Notes: generated by a model not told the origin, from the sequence alone. A DNA stretch of 15,234 nucleotides from Bacillota bacterium (GCA_029268085.1 JAJUHD010000042.1:1-15234); one strand, 5' to 3'. Shown: positions 1-6,342, numbered from the stretch's first letter. Numbers and translations are program-made.

Positions 1-121
1 CATGAGAGGTGTCATTTACGACGTACACGCCGCCGGAAATGACAGATTTGACTTTTTTCCGCCATTCGCGGCGGAAATTCTGCGAAGCTTTTTTGCTGTA
101 AACAAGTTCTTTGACAAGCTG
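1..121 (+). repeat. Dispersed hairpin-rich repeat, copy 1 (partial)
   Basis: The first ~121 bases match 6089-6209 with about seven differences by eye, and match the reverse complement of the window's last ~140 bases about as well. Visible structure is an inverted repeat at 11-43 (GTCATTT.. against ..AAATGAC, with one mismatch relative to copy 2) and a TTCCGCC/GGCGGAA hairpin near 57-76. The right end reads GACAAGCT and runs straight into the terminator stem that starts at 122. The copy is cut off by the window start in the middle of the first hairpin seen in copy 2. I see no credible coding capacity. Confidence 0.9.
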
Positions 122-146
122 AGGCGGAATAATTCCGCCTTTTTTT
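122..146 (+). terminator. Intrinsic terminator abutting repeat copy 1
   Basis: A perfect 9-bp inverted repeat (AGGCGGAAT / ATTCCGCCT, 122-130 and 132-140) is followed by seven T's. It would end transcription of a gene lying before the window. It starts immediately after the right end of repeat copy 1, the same arrangement as at copies 2 and 3. Confidence 0.75.
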
Positions 147-162
147 GCGCATAAAAATGCGT

Positions 163-168
163 TATAAT
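163..168 (+). promoter_or_regulatory. Possible -10 element for rarA
   Basis: A perfect TATAAT lies 51 bases before the rarA start codon. The -35 position, 17 bases upstream, falls in the terminator T-run and gives only a poor TTTTTT match. The -35 box is therefore weak. Confidence 0.4.
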
Positions 169-218
169 AGCTTAAACAGCCGTAAACGTCAATATTTCTC
201 ATGATAGGGGGCGACGGA

Positions 219-1481
219 ATGTACAGACCGCTTGCGGACGAGATAAGACCGGAAAATCTGGACGATATCGTCGGGCAGAGGCATATACTCGGCCCGAACG
301 GGATACTGCGCCGCATAATTTTAAGCGGCAATATCCCCAACCTTGTCTTTTACGGTCCCTCCGGAACCGGAAAGACCACCGTCGCGAACATAATAGCGGC
401 GGCGACAAACAGGAAGCTCTACAAGCTGAACGCGACTACGGCCGGGATTTCCGACATCCGTGAGATAATAGACGAGCTTGACACTTTTGTCACGCCCAAC
501 GGCGCCCTGCTGTATCTCGACGAGATACAGTACTTCAACAAGAAGCAGCAGCAGTCTCTCCTTGAATTCATAGAGAACGGAAAGATTACGCTCATCTCCG
601 CAACGACCGAAAATCCTTACTTTTATGTATTCAACGCCATACTCAGCCGTTCCACGGTTTTTGAATTCAAGCCCGTCGCAGCCGAGGATATTATACCCGC
701 AGTCGAAAGGGCCGTAAAAATCATGGAGAGCAGAACCAATCTTAAAGCCGAGATTCAGGACGGGGTCGCAATTCATATAGCAAGGGCCTGCGGCGGCGAT
801 GTGCGCAAGGCGGTTAACGCTGTGGAGCTGCTTTTTTCCGTATCGGAAAAGACGGCGGGAATAATCAGAATAACTCTTGACGACGCGGTTCAGGCTTCGC
901 AGAAAAGCTCTATGCGCTACGACAGGGACGGCGACGGGCACTACGATATACTCTCGGCCTTCCAGAAGTCGATAAGAGGCTCCGATCCGGACGCGGCCCT
1001 GCATTACCTTGCCTGCCTGCTCGAGGCCGGAGACCTGATCTCGGCCTGCCGGCGGCTGCTTGTGATAGCCGCGGAGGATATAGGTCTTGCTTACCCTGCG
1101 GCGATATCCATTACAAAAGCATGCGTGGACAGCGCGATTCAGCTTGGGCTTCCGGAGGCGTCCATACCGCTTGCCGAGGCCGCCGTACTGCTTTCGACCG
1201 CCCCGAAGTCCAACTCTGCCAACAGCGCGATAAAAGCCGCTATTGCCGACGTGAAGGCGGGCAAAAGCGGCGATATCCCCAGGCATCTTAAAAACGTGCA
1301 CGCCGACGGCGCAGATGTCAAATCGGTGGAAAAATACAAATACGCACACGATTATCCGAACCATTATATTAAGCAGCAGTACCTGCCGGACGTTCTCAAG
1401 GGTGTAAAATATTATGAATACGGCGACAACAAAACCGAACAGCTCGCCAAAGCCTACTGGGACGCGATAAAGGAAAGGTAG
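219..1481 (+). CDS. rarA: Replication-associated recombination protein A, AAA+ ATPase (RarA/MgsA)
   Basis: 420 residues. This cytoplasmic AAA+ ATPase, related to clamp loaders, acts at stalled replication forks and single-strand gaps. Walker A is GPSGTGKTT (residues 46-54). Walker B is LLYLDEIQ (97-104), where the family usually has DEIH. Sensor 1 is SATTENP (127-133), and the arginine-finger motif LSR is at 142-144. The C-terminal half has the family tetramerisation region, including the AEDIGLAYP and YKYAHDYPNHY stretches. An ATG at 201 is also in frame, but 219 was chosen because AGGGGG lies 8 bases before it and the product then begins MYRPLADEIRP, as family members do. The gene follows the repeat-linked terminator and stops four bases before a convergent gene. 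Confidence 0.95.
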   Translation: MYRPLADEIRPENLDDIVGQRHILGPNGILRRIILSGNIPNLVFYGPSGTGKTTVANIIAAATNRKLYKLNATTAGISDIREIIDELDTFVTPNGALLYLDEIQYFNKKQQQSLLEFIENGKITLISATTENPYFYVFNAILSRSTVFEFKPVAAEDIIPAVERAVKIMESRTNLKAEIQDGVAIHIARACGGDVRKAVNAVELLFSVSEKTAGIIRITLDDAVQASQKSSMRYDRDGDGHYDILSAFQKSIRGSDPDAALHYLACLLEAGDLISACRRLLVIAAEDIGLAYPAAISITKACVDSAIQLGLPEASIPLAEAAVLLSTAPKSNSANSAIKAAIADVKAGKSGDIPRHLKNVHADGADVKSVEKYKYAHDYPNHYIKQQYLPDVLKGVKYYEYGDNKTEQLAKAYWDAIKER

Positions 1482-1484
1482 TCC

Positions 1485-1871
1485 TCAGCGCACTATCCTG
1501 ATTCCGTAGCCTTTCGCTTCCCTTATTATCTTTTCCGCCTTGCCGAGACTTCTTTCTGTTACGTTTATCCTGAGCTGCATGTCCGTATCGCTCTTATCGG
1601 CGCTCTCCCTCAGCGAATTCGACGCCATGTAAGCCCTCGCGCACATATGCTCGAACGGCATGCCGGAGGGGTAAGTCGCCGAGCAGCCGTCCGGCACCTG
1701 CGGAAATACCGCATTTATCGCGCGGTTTTCATTTTCTCCTGTCTCGCGCCATCTCGACCGTGCCGGCTTAAGCTCTATCAGTTCAAATATTATGCCGCTT
1801 TGACGAAGCTGCTCCACCGCAAGTTTCGCTTTTCCCTCACTGTCAAAACGCGCCTCAAGCTGAACGCCCAT
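1485..1871 (-). CDS. Conserved-looking small protein of unknown function (128 aa)
   Basis: I do not recognise this protein. The ATG is preceded by GGAGGG eight bases upstream, and the ORF fills the space between rarA and the divergent DUF951 gene, so it is probably real. Residues 1-34 (VQLEARF, helix, GIIFELIEL) and 97-128 (MQLRINV, helix, GYGIRIVR) each look like a beta-alpha-beta unit. A ferredoxin-like fold with a loop-rich middle insert (about 36-95, containing two Cys) is therefore possible. No signal peptide or membrane segment is visible. Its stop lies four bases from the rarA stop, so the two genes are convergent with no room for a separate terminator. Confidence 0.7.
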   Translation of the reverse strand: MGVQLEARFDSEGKAKLAVEQLRQSGIIFELIELKPARSRWRETGENENRAINAVFPQVPDGCSATYPSGMPFEHMCARAYMASNSLRESADKSDTDMQLRINVTERSLGKAEKIIREAKGYGIRIVR

Positions 1872-1939
1872 TATACGCCCTCCAGTATGATTTTTATATT
1901 ATTATCCCCCAAATAACACGAAATATAAGCGAGGAAGAT

Positions 1940-2131
1940 ATGGATATAAGAATTAACGACAGACTGACGCTGAAAAATCAGCATCCCTGCGGATCTTTCG
2001 AGTGGCAGGTGCTCCGAATAGGGATGGATTTCAAGATCCGCTGCCTGGGCTGCGGCCATGAGGTTATGCTGCCGCGTTCCAAGGTTGAAAAAAAGATAAA
2101 GAAGATAGTGAGAGACGGGCAGCCTGTGTAA
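1940..2131 (+). CDS. DUF951 family small protein
   Basis: 63 residues, the usual size for this family of unknown function, which is widespread in Bacillota. The family core is visible: HPCGS at 15-19, EWQVLRIGMDFKIRCLGCGHEVMLPRSK split across 21-48, and a basic tail KVEKKIKKIV. C17, C35 and C38 (the last two as CLGC) could bind a metal; that is inference. GAGGA lies just upstream of the ATG with short spacing. The gene is divergent from the 1485-1871 gene across a 68-bp shared spacer and is followed by its own terminator. Confidence 0.85.
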   Translation: MDIRINDRLTLKNQHPCGSFEWQVLRIGMDFKIRCLGCGHEVMLPRSKVEKKIKKIVRDGQPV

Positions 2132-2154
2132 AATCAAATATACTTTCAATCGGT

Positions 2155-2186
2155 AATCCACGCCGCGGCGCGTGGATTATTTATTT
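2155..2186 (+). terminator. Probable terminator after the DUF951 gene
   Basis: A 9-bp perfect stem, AATCCACGC (2155-2163) and GCGTGGATT (2170-2178), encloses the loop CGCGGC and is followed by the AT-rich tail ATTTATTT. The tail is not a clean T-run, so efficiency is uncertain. It separates the DUF951 gene from spoIIGA. Confidence 0.6.
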
Positions 2187-2263
2187 AATGCGCTCTATAT
2201 TATGACGGTATTCGATTTGCGGCAAAAAATATAATAATAGCGGACGAGACGGAGGAGCACTCC

Positions 2264-3148
2264 GTGTCGCTTTGCCGAGGGGGTGGTCTTTTGCGCGTAA
2301 TTTATGCGGATATTCTGTTTTTGCTGAACTTTGCCGTCAATTATCTCCTGCTTCTTGCGACCGCAAAAATTTCCGCCGCGTATGTAAGCCGCGTTAAAAT
2401 TTCTTTAGGGGCGCTGCTTGGAGCGGCATACGCCCTCGCCGCGGTACTAATGGCGCAGACTGTCATGCAGAGCATATGGTTCAAAATAGGCGCGGCGCTC
2501 ATAATGCTCCTTACCTGTTTTGGAAGAGAGCGGGGGCTTCTCAGGATAACGCTCATATTTTTCGCCGTATCCGCCGCTTTCGGGGGAGTAGTTCTTGCGG
2601 CGTCGCTGGCAGGGGGAGGGGGCGTAATGGATGCTCTGGTCCCGGTTTCGCTGAAGGTGCTTCTTTTATCATTTGCCGTTTCATACGCGCTGCTGACGCT
2701 TGTCTTCAGAAAGCTTGGCAGGAGAAGGGAGGGCGGGTTTGCGCATACGGTAATAGAGTACTCGGGGCGCAGGACGGAGATTAACGCGCTTGTCGATACG
2801 GGCAATTCTCTGACCGATCCTCTGAGCGGGAAACCGGTAATAATAGCGGAAACAAAAGCCGTGCTCGGGCTTTTCGACGCAAAAGCCGCAGGGATACTCC
2901 TTTCAGACGAAGAAAACGTCTCGCATATGCTTGAGAAGCTCTCCGAATGCGGGCTGATGTTCAGACTACTGCCTTTCAGCTCCGTAGGGACAAAAAGGGG
3001 AATGCTCATAGCCTTCAGGCCCGACAAAATAATTGTAAACGGAAGGGACAAAACCGGCACTCTTGTTGCGCTGTCTTCCACAAGGCTTTCGGAAGGCGGC
3101 ATTTACTCGGCGATAGTCGGAAGCGGATTAGTGGAGGCGAAAGCATGA
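2264..3148 (+). CDS. spoIIGA: Sporulation sigma-E processing aspartic protease SpoIIGA
   Basis: 294 residues from the GTG start. SpoIIGA is a mother-cell membrane protease that removes the pro-peptide of SigmaE during sporulation. The N-terminal half holds about five hydrophobic segments (roughly 11-35, 43-65, 71-86, 93-117, 127-147). The cytoplasmic half carries the aspartic-protease signature VDTGNSLTDP with the probable catalytic Asp at 178. The start is ambiguous. GTG at 2264 has GGAGGAG six bases upstream. TTG at 2291 has its own GAGGGGG at 2277-2283 and would give MRVIYADILFLLN, which matches the usual family N-terminus better. The stop codon overlaps the sigE start by four bases (ATGA), implying translational coupling of protease and substrate. 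Confidence 0.93.
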   Translation: MSLCRGGGLLRVIYADILFLLNFAVNYLLLLATAKISAAYVSRVKISLGALLGAAYALAAVLMAQTVMQSIWFKIGAALIMLLTCFGRERGLLRITLIFFAVSAAFGGVVLAASLAGGGGVMDALVPVSLKVLLLSFAVSYALLTLVFRKLGRRREGGFAHTVIEYSGRRTEINALVDTGNSLTDPLSGKPVIIAETKAVLGLFDAKAAGILLSDEENVSHMLEKLSECGLMFRLLPFSSVGTKRGMLIAFRPDKIIVNGRDKTGTLVALSSTRLSEGGIYSAIVGSGLVEAKA

Positions 3149-3864
3149 GTTTTGATATAAAAAAATGGCTGGAATCAGTACTTCTTAAGCTAGGCATTAA
3201 TCTGCCTGATCTTATACTATATATAGGCGGAAGCGATACGCTGCCTCCGCCGCTTGAAAAGGAAGAGGAAGCAAGGCTCCTCGACGAGCTGTCGAACGGA
3301 AGCGCCGAAGCAAAGCAGATACTTATCGAACGAAACCTCCGCCTTGTCGTATATATATCAAGGAGGTTTGAAAACACGGGAATAAATATAGAGGATCTGA
3401 TTTCTATCGGCACAATAGGGCTTATCAAATCCATAAATACATATAATCACGACAAAAATATCAAGCTCGCGACATATGCGTCCAGATGTATAGAAAACGA
3501 GATTTTAATGTACCTGCGAAAAATAAACAACCAGAAAACCGAAGTCTCTTTCGACGAGCCTCTCAACACCGACTGGGACGGGAATGAGCTGCTGTTGTCC
3601 GACATACTCGGTACGGAAAACGACATGATCATGAGGCCGATGGAGGACGATGTGGACAGGATGCTGCTTCTCCGAGCGCTGTCAAAGCTTTCGGAGAGGG
3701 AAAAAAGCATAATCGTAATGCGCTTCGGACTCGACGGAACAAGAGAACGCACCCAGAAAGAAGTCGCGGACATGATGGGCATATCGCAGTCCTATATTTC
3801 AAGGCTGGAAAAACGCATTATACTGAGGCTCAAGCGCGAAATAATGAAATACGATGCAATATGA
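3145..3864 (+). CDS. sigE: RNA polymerase sporulation sigma factor SigmaE (pro-form)
   Basis: 239 residues, the same length as B. subtilis pro-SigmaE. This is the early mother-cell sigma factor, made inactive and cleaved by SpoIIGA. The N-terminus is an amphipathic pro-segment (about residues 1-25), followed by YIGGSDTLPPPL, the conserved sequence around the processing site. Region 2 spans about 64-125 (NLRLVVYI, GINIEDLISIGTIGLIK, KLATYASRCIENEI). Region 4 with its helix-turn-helix is about 182-230 (TQKEVADMMGISQSYISRLE). The start was chosen at 3145 because GGAGG lies eight bases before it and the ATG overlaps the spoIIGA stop. A longer in-frame extension back to 2947 lies inside spoIIGA and is spurious. 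The stop codon sits inside the terminator stem. Confidence 0.98.
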   Translation: MSFDIKKWLESVLLKLGINLPDLILYIGGSDTLPPPLEKEEEARLLDELSNGSAEAKQILIERNLRLVVYISRRFENTGINIEDLISIGTIGLIKSINTYNHDKNIKLATYASRCIENEILMYLRKINNQKTEVSFDEPLNTDWDGNELLLSDILGTENDMIMRPMEDDVDRMLLLRALSKLSEREKSIIVMRFGLDGTRERTQKEVADMMGISQSYISRLEKRIILRLKREIMKYDAI

Positions 3865-3906
3865 TGAAAATGTGCTGCGGGAATTGCCGCAGCACATTTT
3901 CATCAT
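3861..3906. terminator. Bidirectional terminator between sigE and the convergent coat-like gene
   Basis: A perfect 20-bp inverted repeat (arms 3861-3880 and 3887-3906, loop GAATTG). The stem contains AAAA/TTTT tracts next to the GC-rich core (TGTGCTGCGG / CCGCAGCACA), so it can work on both strands. The sigE stop codon (3862-3864) is part of the left arm. Confidence 0.85.
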
Positions 3907-3984
3907 CTGCGATTTTCGGAAAATACCGGAAGCGATTGTAAAAACCCCAAAACGCTTATTGATTATCTGCTCGAAAACTTAATT

Positions 3985-4845
3985 TCAGTAAAATCTCCCT
4001 CTGCGTCTGTATAATTCATTAATCAGCATAATCCTTATCAGGTCTCCGAGTATGCCTCTGCGGCCGCAGCATCCGTAATCGTAATATCTGTCGCGCTGCC
4101 AGTAAGGCTGAGGCTGCGGATACCGTCTCGGCCCCTGATCCGTTTCGTCAAAAGCTGCGCGCCTGTATGGCGAGGGCCTGCAGCATGGATTCCGGCAGCA
4201 ATTGCAGCGGCGGCGCGAGGCCGACTGTTCCGCTGCGTCATCTGCCGAAGCGCCTGAACAGTTCCTGTCCTCGGCGATTTCCGGGTACATACGGCATGCC
4301 TCGTTGTAGACATCTGATGAAAGCTTCTCTAAAGTGTCTCCGGCGGGCGGCCCCAAACCCTGCGCGTCCATACGGTCGCAGGCTTTAATGATATGCGGCT
4401 GAAGCTTATAAAATATATCGGGGTAAACCAGTTGAAAGCTGATTTCTGCCTGCCGCATCTGTTCCGCATTATATGTAGGCTGAGGCTGGGGGGGCGAGGG
4501 CTGCTGTGCAAGCTGCATCTGAACGGGCTCTACCGGCATCGGCAGGATTTTGAACGGCATCTCTATCGGTTCGAGCGGCATCGGCTGGATTTTAATAGGC
4601 ACCGAGATGATTTCCGCCTGTTTTGCATCCGCAGCGGAAGGAGATTGACGAGGAGGTGCGACCTGCTGCTGTATAGGCATGGTCTGCTGCTGTACGGGCA
4701 TAGACTGCTGATGGACAGGCATGGGCTGCTGCTGTATGGGCTCAGATTGCGGGCGTACGCTGTTTTGTGTTTTGTATCCGGAATTCAATATAGACGGCGT
4801 TGTCATGTTTTCGCCGTAAATATCGCTTAAATTTCTGTTTTCCAC
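3985..4845 (-). CDS. Gln/Pro-repeat, Cys/Arg/Tyr-rich protein, possible spore coat protein
   Basis: 286 residues from a GTG start preceded by TGGAGGAA. Residues 38-65 are four heptads (QQQPMPV, HQQSMPV, QQQTMPI, QQQVAPP). Residues 84-111 are two 14-residue units built on (I/F)KI.PMP.EP. Residues ~127-190 look like a compact helical domain (MRQAEISFQLVYPDIFYKLQP, HIIKACDRMD). The tail is cysteine- and arginine-rich (RRRCNCCRNPCCRP, 211-223), then Tyr/Arg/Gln-rich, ending GDLIRIMLINELYRRRGRFY. No signal peptide or membrane segment is seen. The composition, the position between sigE and sigG, and a mother-cell-type -10 upstream suggest a spore coat or outer-layer protein; this is inference. I do not recognise a named family. 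Confidence 0.75.
   Translation of the reverse strand: MENRNLSDIYGENMTTPSILNSGYKTQNSVRPQSEPIQQQPMPVHQQSMPVQQQTMPIQQQVAPPRQSPSAADAKQAEIISVPIKIQPMPLEPIEMPFKILPMPVEPVQMQLAQQPSPPQPQPTYNAEQMRQAEISFQLVYPDIFYKLQPHIIKACDRMDAQGLGPPAGDTLEKLSSDVYNEACRMYPEIAEDRNCSGASADDAAEQSASRRRCNCCRNPCCRPSPYRRAAFDETDQGPRRYPQPQPYWQRDRYYDYGCCGRRGILGDLIRIMLINELYRRRGRFY
4513..4596 (-). repeat. Two 14-codon tandem units in the coat-like gene
   Basis: Codons 84-97 and 98-111 encode IKIQPMPLEPIEMP and FKILPMPVEPVQMQ, a degenerate tandem duplication of 42-bp units. It lies after the heptad tract and is probably older, since the units differ at about half the residues. Confidence 0.7.
4651..4734 (-). repeat. Four 7-codon (21-bp) tandem units in the coat-like gene
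   Basis: Codons 38-65 encode four consecutive heptads of the form (Q/H)QQxMP(V/I), the last being QQQVAPP. The DNA units are also similar (CTGCTG-rich with CAT/GGGCAT spacers on the + strand), so copy number may vary between strains by slippage. Confidence 0.8.
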
Positions 4846-4888
4846 GCTATTTCCTCCAAATATTATAAAGCGATGTGCGCTACACCAC

Positions 4889-4896
4889 ATTTTATG
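4889..4896 (-). promoter_or_regulatory. Candidate SigmaE/SigmaK-type -10 for the coat-like gene
   Basis: On the minus strand CATAAAAT lies about 43 bases before the GTG start. It is close to the -10 consensus of the mother-cell factors (CATACAAT-like for SigmaE, CATA...TA for SigmaK). No convincing matching -35 box was seen, so this is tentative. Confidence 0.3.
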
Positions 4897-4994
4897 ATAA
4901 ACGCAGATGCGCAGAAACTTGTACGATAATATAAGATTTGGCCTCCGACCCGCGCATGTAAAACGAATCTTTTTCCTATGCGGCGGCCGCGGGC

Positions 4995-5023
4995 TTTACA
5001 TTTTTCAAATAATGTGATATTTT
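4995..5023 (+). promoter_or_regulatory. SigmaA-type promoter for the ketopantoate-reductase-family gene
   Basis: TTTACA (4995-5000) and TATTTT (5018-5023) are separated by 17 bp, with a TG at the extended -10 position (TGATATTTT). The start codon follows about 40 bases later. Confidence 0.6.
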
Positions 5024-5064
5024 ACATCAAAAAACAAGAAAGAATTACATAAAGGAGGATACAA

Positions 5065-5976
5065 ATGAAGTATCTGGTGATAGGCACGGGCGGTACAGGG
5101 GGGAGCATAGGCTCCCTGCTCGAAAAAGCAGGCAGGGATGTGACCGTTATCGCGAGAGGCGGGCATCTCGAGATGATAAAAAGCAAGGGGCTCGTCGTGG
5201 AAAACTCAAACACCGGAGCCAGGTTCACCGTACACCCCCGGGCGTACGACATGGAAAGCTACGGTGAAAGGCCGGATGTCATTTTCGTATGCGTAAAGGG
5301 CTATTCGCTTGACGGCACGATACCCTTTATAAAGAAAATCTCCAAGGAGTCCACGGTAGTGATACCCATACTCAATATTTACGGCACGGGAGGCGAGATG
5401 CAAAAAAAGCTGCCGGGGATACTCGTCACCGACGCATGCATATATGTATCCGCCACGATTAAGGAACCAGGCGTGATAGAAATGTACAACGACTCGGTAA
5501 AGATATACTTCGGAGCGAGAACAAGGGAGGAGTACCGCCCGGTGCTCGGGGATATAGAGGACGATCTGAAGGCGTGCGGAATAAATGCCGTTAATTCAGA
5601 CAATATCCAAAGGGATACGATGATTAAGTATTCGTTTATCTCTCCGGTAGGCGCGACCGCCATTTATTACGGCTGTCCGATAGGGGAAATTCAAAAGCCC
5701 GGCGAGATTCGGGACTGCTATGTGTCGCTTATCAGGGAACTGACGGCGGTTTCCGCCGCTCTGGGCATCAAATTTGAAAACGACCTTGTAGAGGCGAATC
5801 TCAGGATGGTGGACAATATGGCCCCGACGTCAACGGTGTCGCTTTTGCGGGACGTGCAGTCTGGCCACCAGGCGGAGATAGACGGACAGATATTCCATGT
5901 AGTGCGCATGGCAAGGGAGCTTAAGGTTCCGGTGCCTGCGTACGAAAAAATTGCCGCTAAGTTCGGCTTCAATTAA
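5065..5976 (+). CDS. Ketopantoate reductase (ApbA/PanE) family dehydrogenase
   Basis: 303 residues, similar in length to E. coli PanE. Family members reduce 2-dehydropantoate to pantoate with NADPH, though many paralogues act on other 2-keto acids. The N-terminal Rossmann domain starts MKYLVIGTGGTGGSIG (GxGxxG at 7-16), with the conserved Lys at 78 (VCVKGY). The C-terminal helical domain has the candidate catalytic Lys188 (MIKYSF), the S(256/258)..LLRD segment and Glu271 in EIDGQI. The ATG has AAAGGAGG six bases upstream. No other pantothenate gene is nearby, and the gene stands alone with its own promoter and terminator. The exact substrate is therefore uncertain and I give no gene symbol. 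Confidence 0.88.
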   Translation: MKYLVIGTGGTGGSIGSLLEKAGRDVTVIARGGHLEMIKSKGLVVENSNTGARFTVHPRAYDMESYGERPDVIFVCVKGYSLDGTIPFIKKISKESTVVIPILNIYGTGGEMQKKLPGILVTDACIYVSATIKEPGVIEMYNDSVKIYFGARTREEYRPVLGDIEDDLKACGINAVNSDNIQRDTMIKYSFISPVGATAIYYGCPIGEIQKPGEIRDCYVSLIRELTAVSAALGIKFENDLVEANLRMVDNMAPTSTVSLLRDVQSGHQAEIDGQIFHVVRMARELKVPVPAYEKIAAKFGFN

Positions 5977-5986
5977 TGAATTAATA

Positions 5987-6018
5987 AAGAACAAGCCGCG
6001 CCTTGATTGGCGCGGCTT
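5987..6018 (+). terminator. Left copy of the split terminator after the reductase gene
   Basis: Stem AAGCCGCGCC (5993-6002), loop TTGATT, stem GGCGCGGCTT (6009-6018), preceded by AAGAAC. The expected T-tract is missing: the repeat element starts at 6019. The same 26 bp recur exactly at 6210-6235, where the T-rich tail (GTTCTTT) is present. Confidence 0.8.
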
Positions 6019-6209
6019 CAGACTGTCAAAAAGCCCAAAGGGCTTTTTTGACAAGGGGGTTGCATGACGGCGCTCTGACGCGCCCGTCATGAGAGGTGTC
6101 ATTTCCGACGTACACGCCGCCGGAAATGACAGATTTAACTTTGTTTCCGCCATTCGCAGCGGAAATTCTGCGAAGCTTTTTTGCTGTAAACAAGTTTTTC
6201 GACAAGCTT
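6019..6209 (+). mobile_element. Complete copy 2 of the hairpin-rich repeat; MITE-like element inserted in a terminator
   Basis: A 191-bp segment bracketed by two exact 26-bp copies of a terminator stem-loop, as expected of an insertion with target duplication. It contains four hairpins in a row: TGTCAAAAAGCCC/GGGCTTTTTTGACA (6024-6053), CATGACGG/CCGTCATG (6063-6091), GTCATTTCCG/CGGAAATGAC (6098-6130) and TTCCGC/GCGGAA (6145-6164). The ends are loosely inverted: AGACTGTCAAAAA on the left and, read on the other strand, AGCTTGTCGAAAAA on the right. Copies 1 and 3 match its right-hand ~120-140 bp. No transposase is present, so any movement would need help in trans. I infer a non-autonomous mobile repeat; a structured intergenic repeat of other origin is possible. 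Confidence 0.75.
6024..6053. terminator. Terminator-like hairpin carried by the repeat element
   Basis: Stem TGTCAAAAAGCCC (6024-6036) pairs with GGGCTTTTTTGACA (6040-6053) across an AAA loop, with one extra T. The GC core followed by six T's resembles an intrinsic terminator on the + strand, and the A-tract gives the same on the - strand. It lies just after the left stem-loop copy and may replace the T-tract that the insertion moved away. Confidence 0.6.
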
Positions 6210-6242
6210 AAGCCGCGCCTTGATTGGCGCGGCTTGTTCTTT
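6210..6242 (+). terminator. Right copy of the split terminator
   Basis: Exact 26-bp duplicate (6210-6235) of the stem-loop at 5993-6018, followed here by GTTCTTT. Together with AAGAAC before the left copy this reconstructs one ancestral palindromic terminator interrupted by the element. Confidence 0.8.
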
Positions 6243-6250
6243 AATGCCGT

Positions 6251-6278
6251 TTGACGGAAGCCAAAACCCATGTATTAA
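6251..6278 (+). promoter_or_regulatory. Candidate promoter upstream of sigG
   Basis: TTGACG (6251-6256) and TATTAA (6273-6278) with a 16-bp spacer resemble a SigmaA-type promoter, 65 bases before the sigG start. In B. subtilis sigG is transcribed by SigmaF and then SigmaG; I saw no convincing match to those consensus boxes here. A 16-bp tandem repeat (CAGTCAGA twice) lies at 6307-6322 in the presumed 5' UTR. Confidence 0.4.
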
Positions 6279-6342
6279 ATAATCCGCCTCGGGAAATACT
6301 GACAAACAGTCAGACAGTCAGATAACGAGGGGGTTTTGCGCG

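Noticed and set aside
321..1364. 347-codon open frame opposite rarA
   Set aside because: Antisense shadow of rarA, with no ribosome site and an implausible composition.
4393..4830. 145-codon + strand frame across the coat-like gene
   Set aside because: It mirrors the Gln/Pro repeat tract. The minus-strand frame has the ribosome site and domain-like organisation.
5830..6271. Minus-strand frames through repeat copy 2, and similar frames through copies 1 and 3
   Set aside because: They run across hairpins, terminators and the end of the reductase gene. The repeats differ by substitutions with no sign of protein-level constraint, so they look non-coding.
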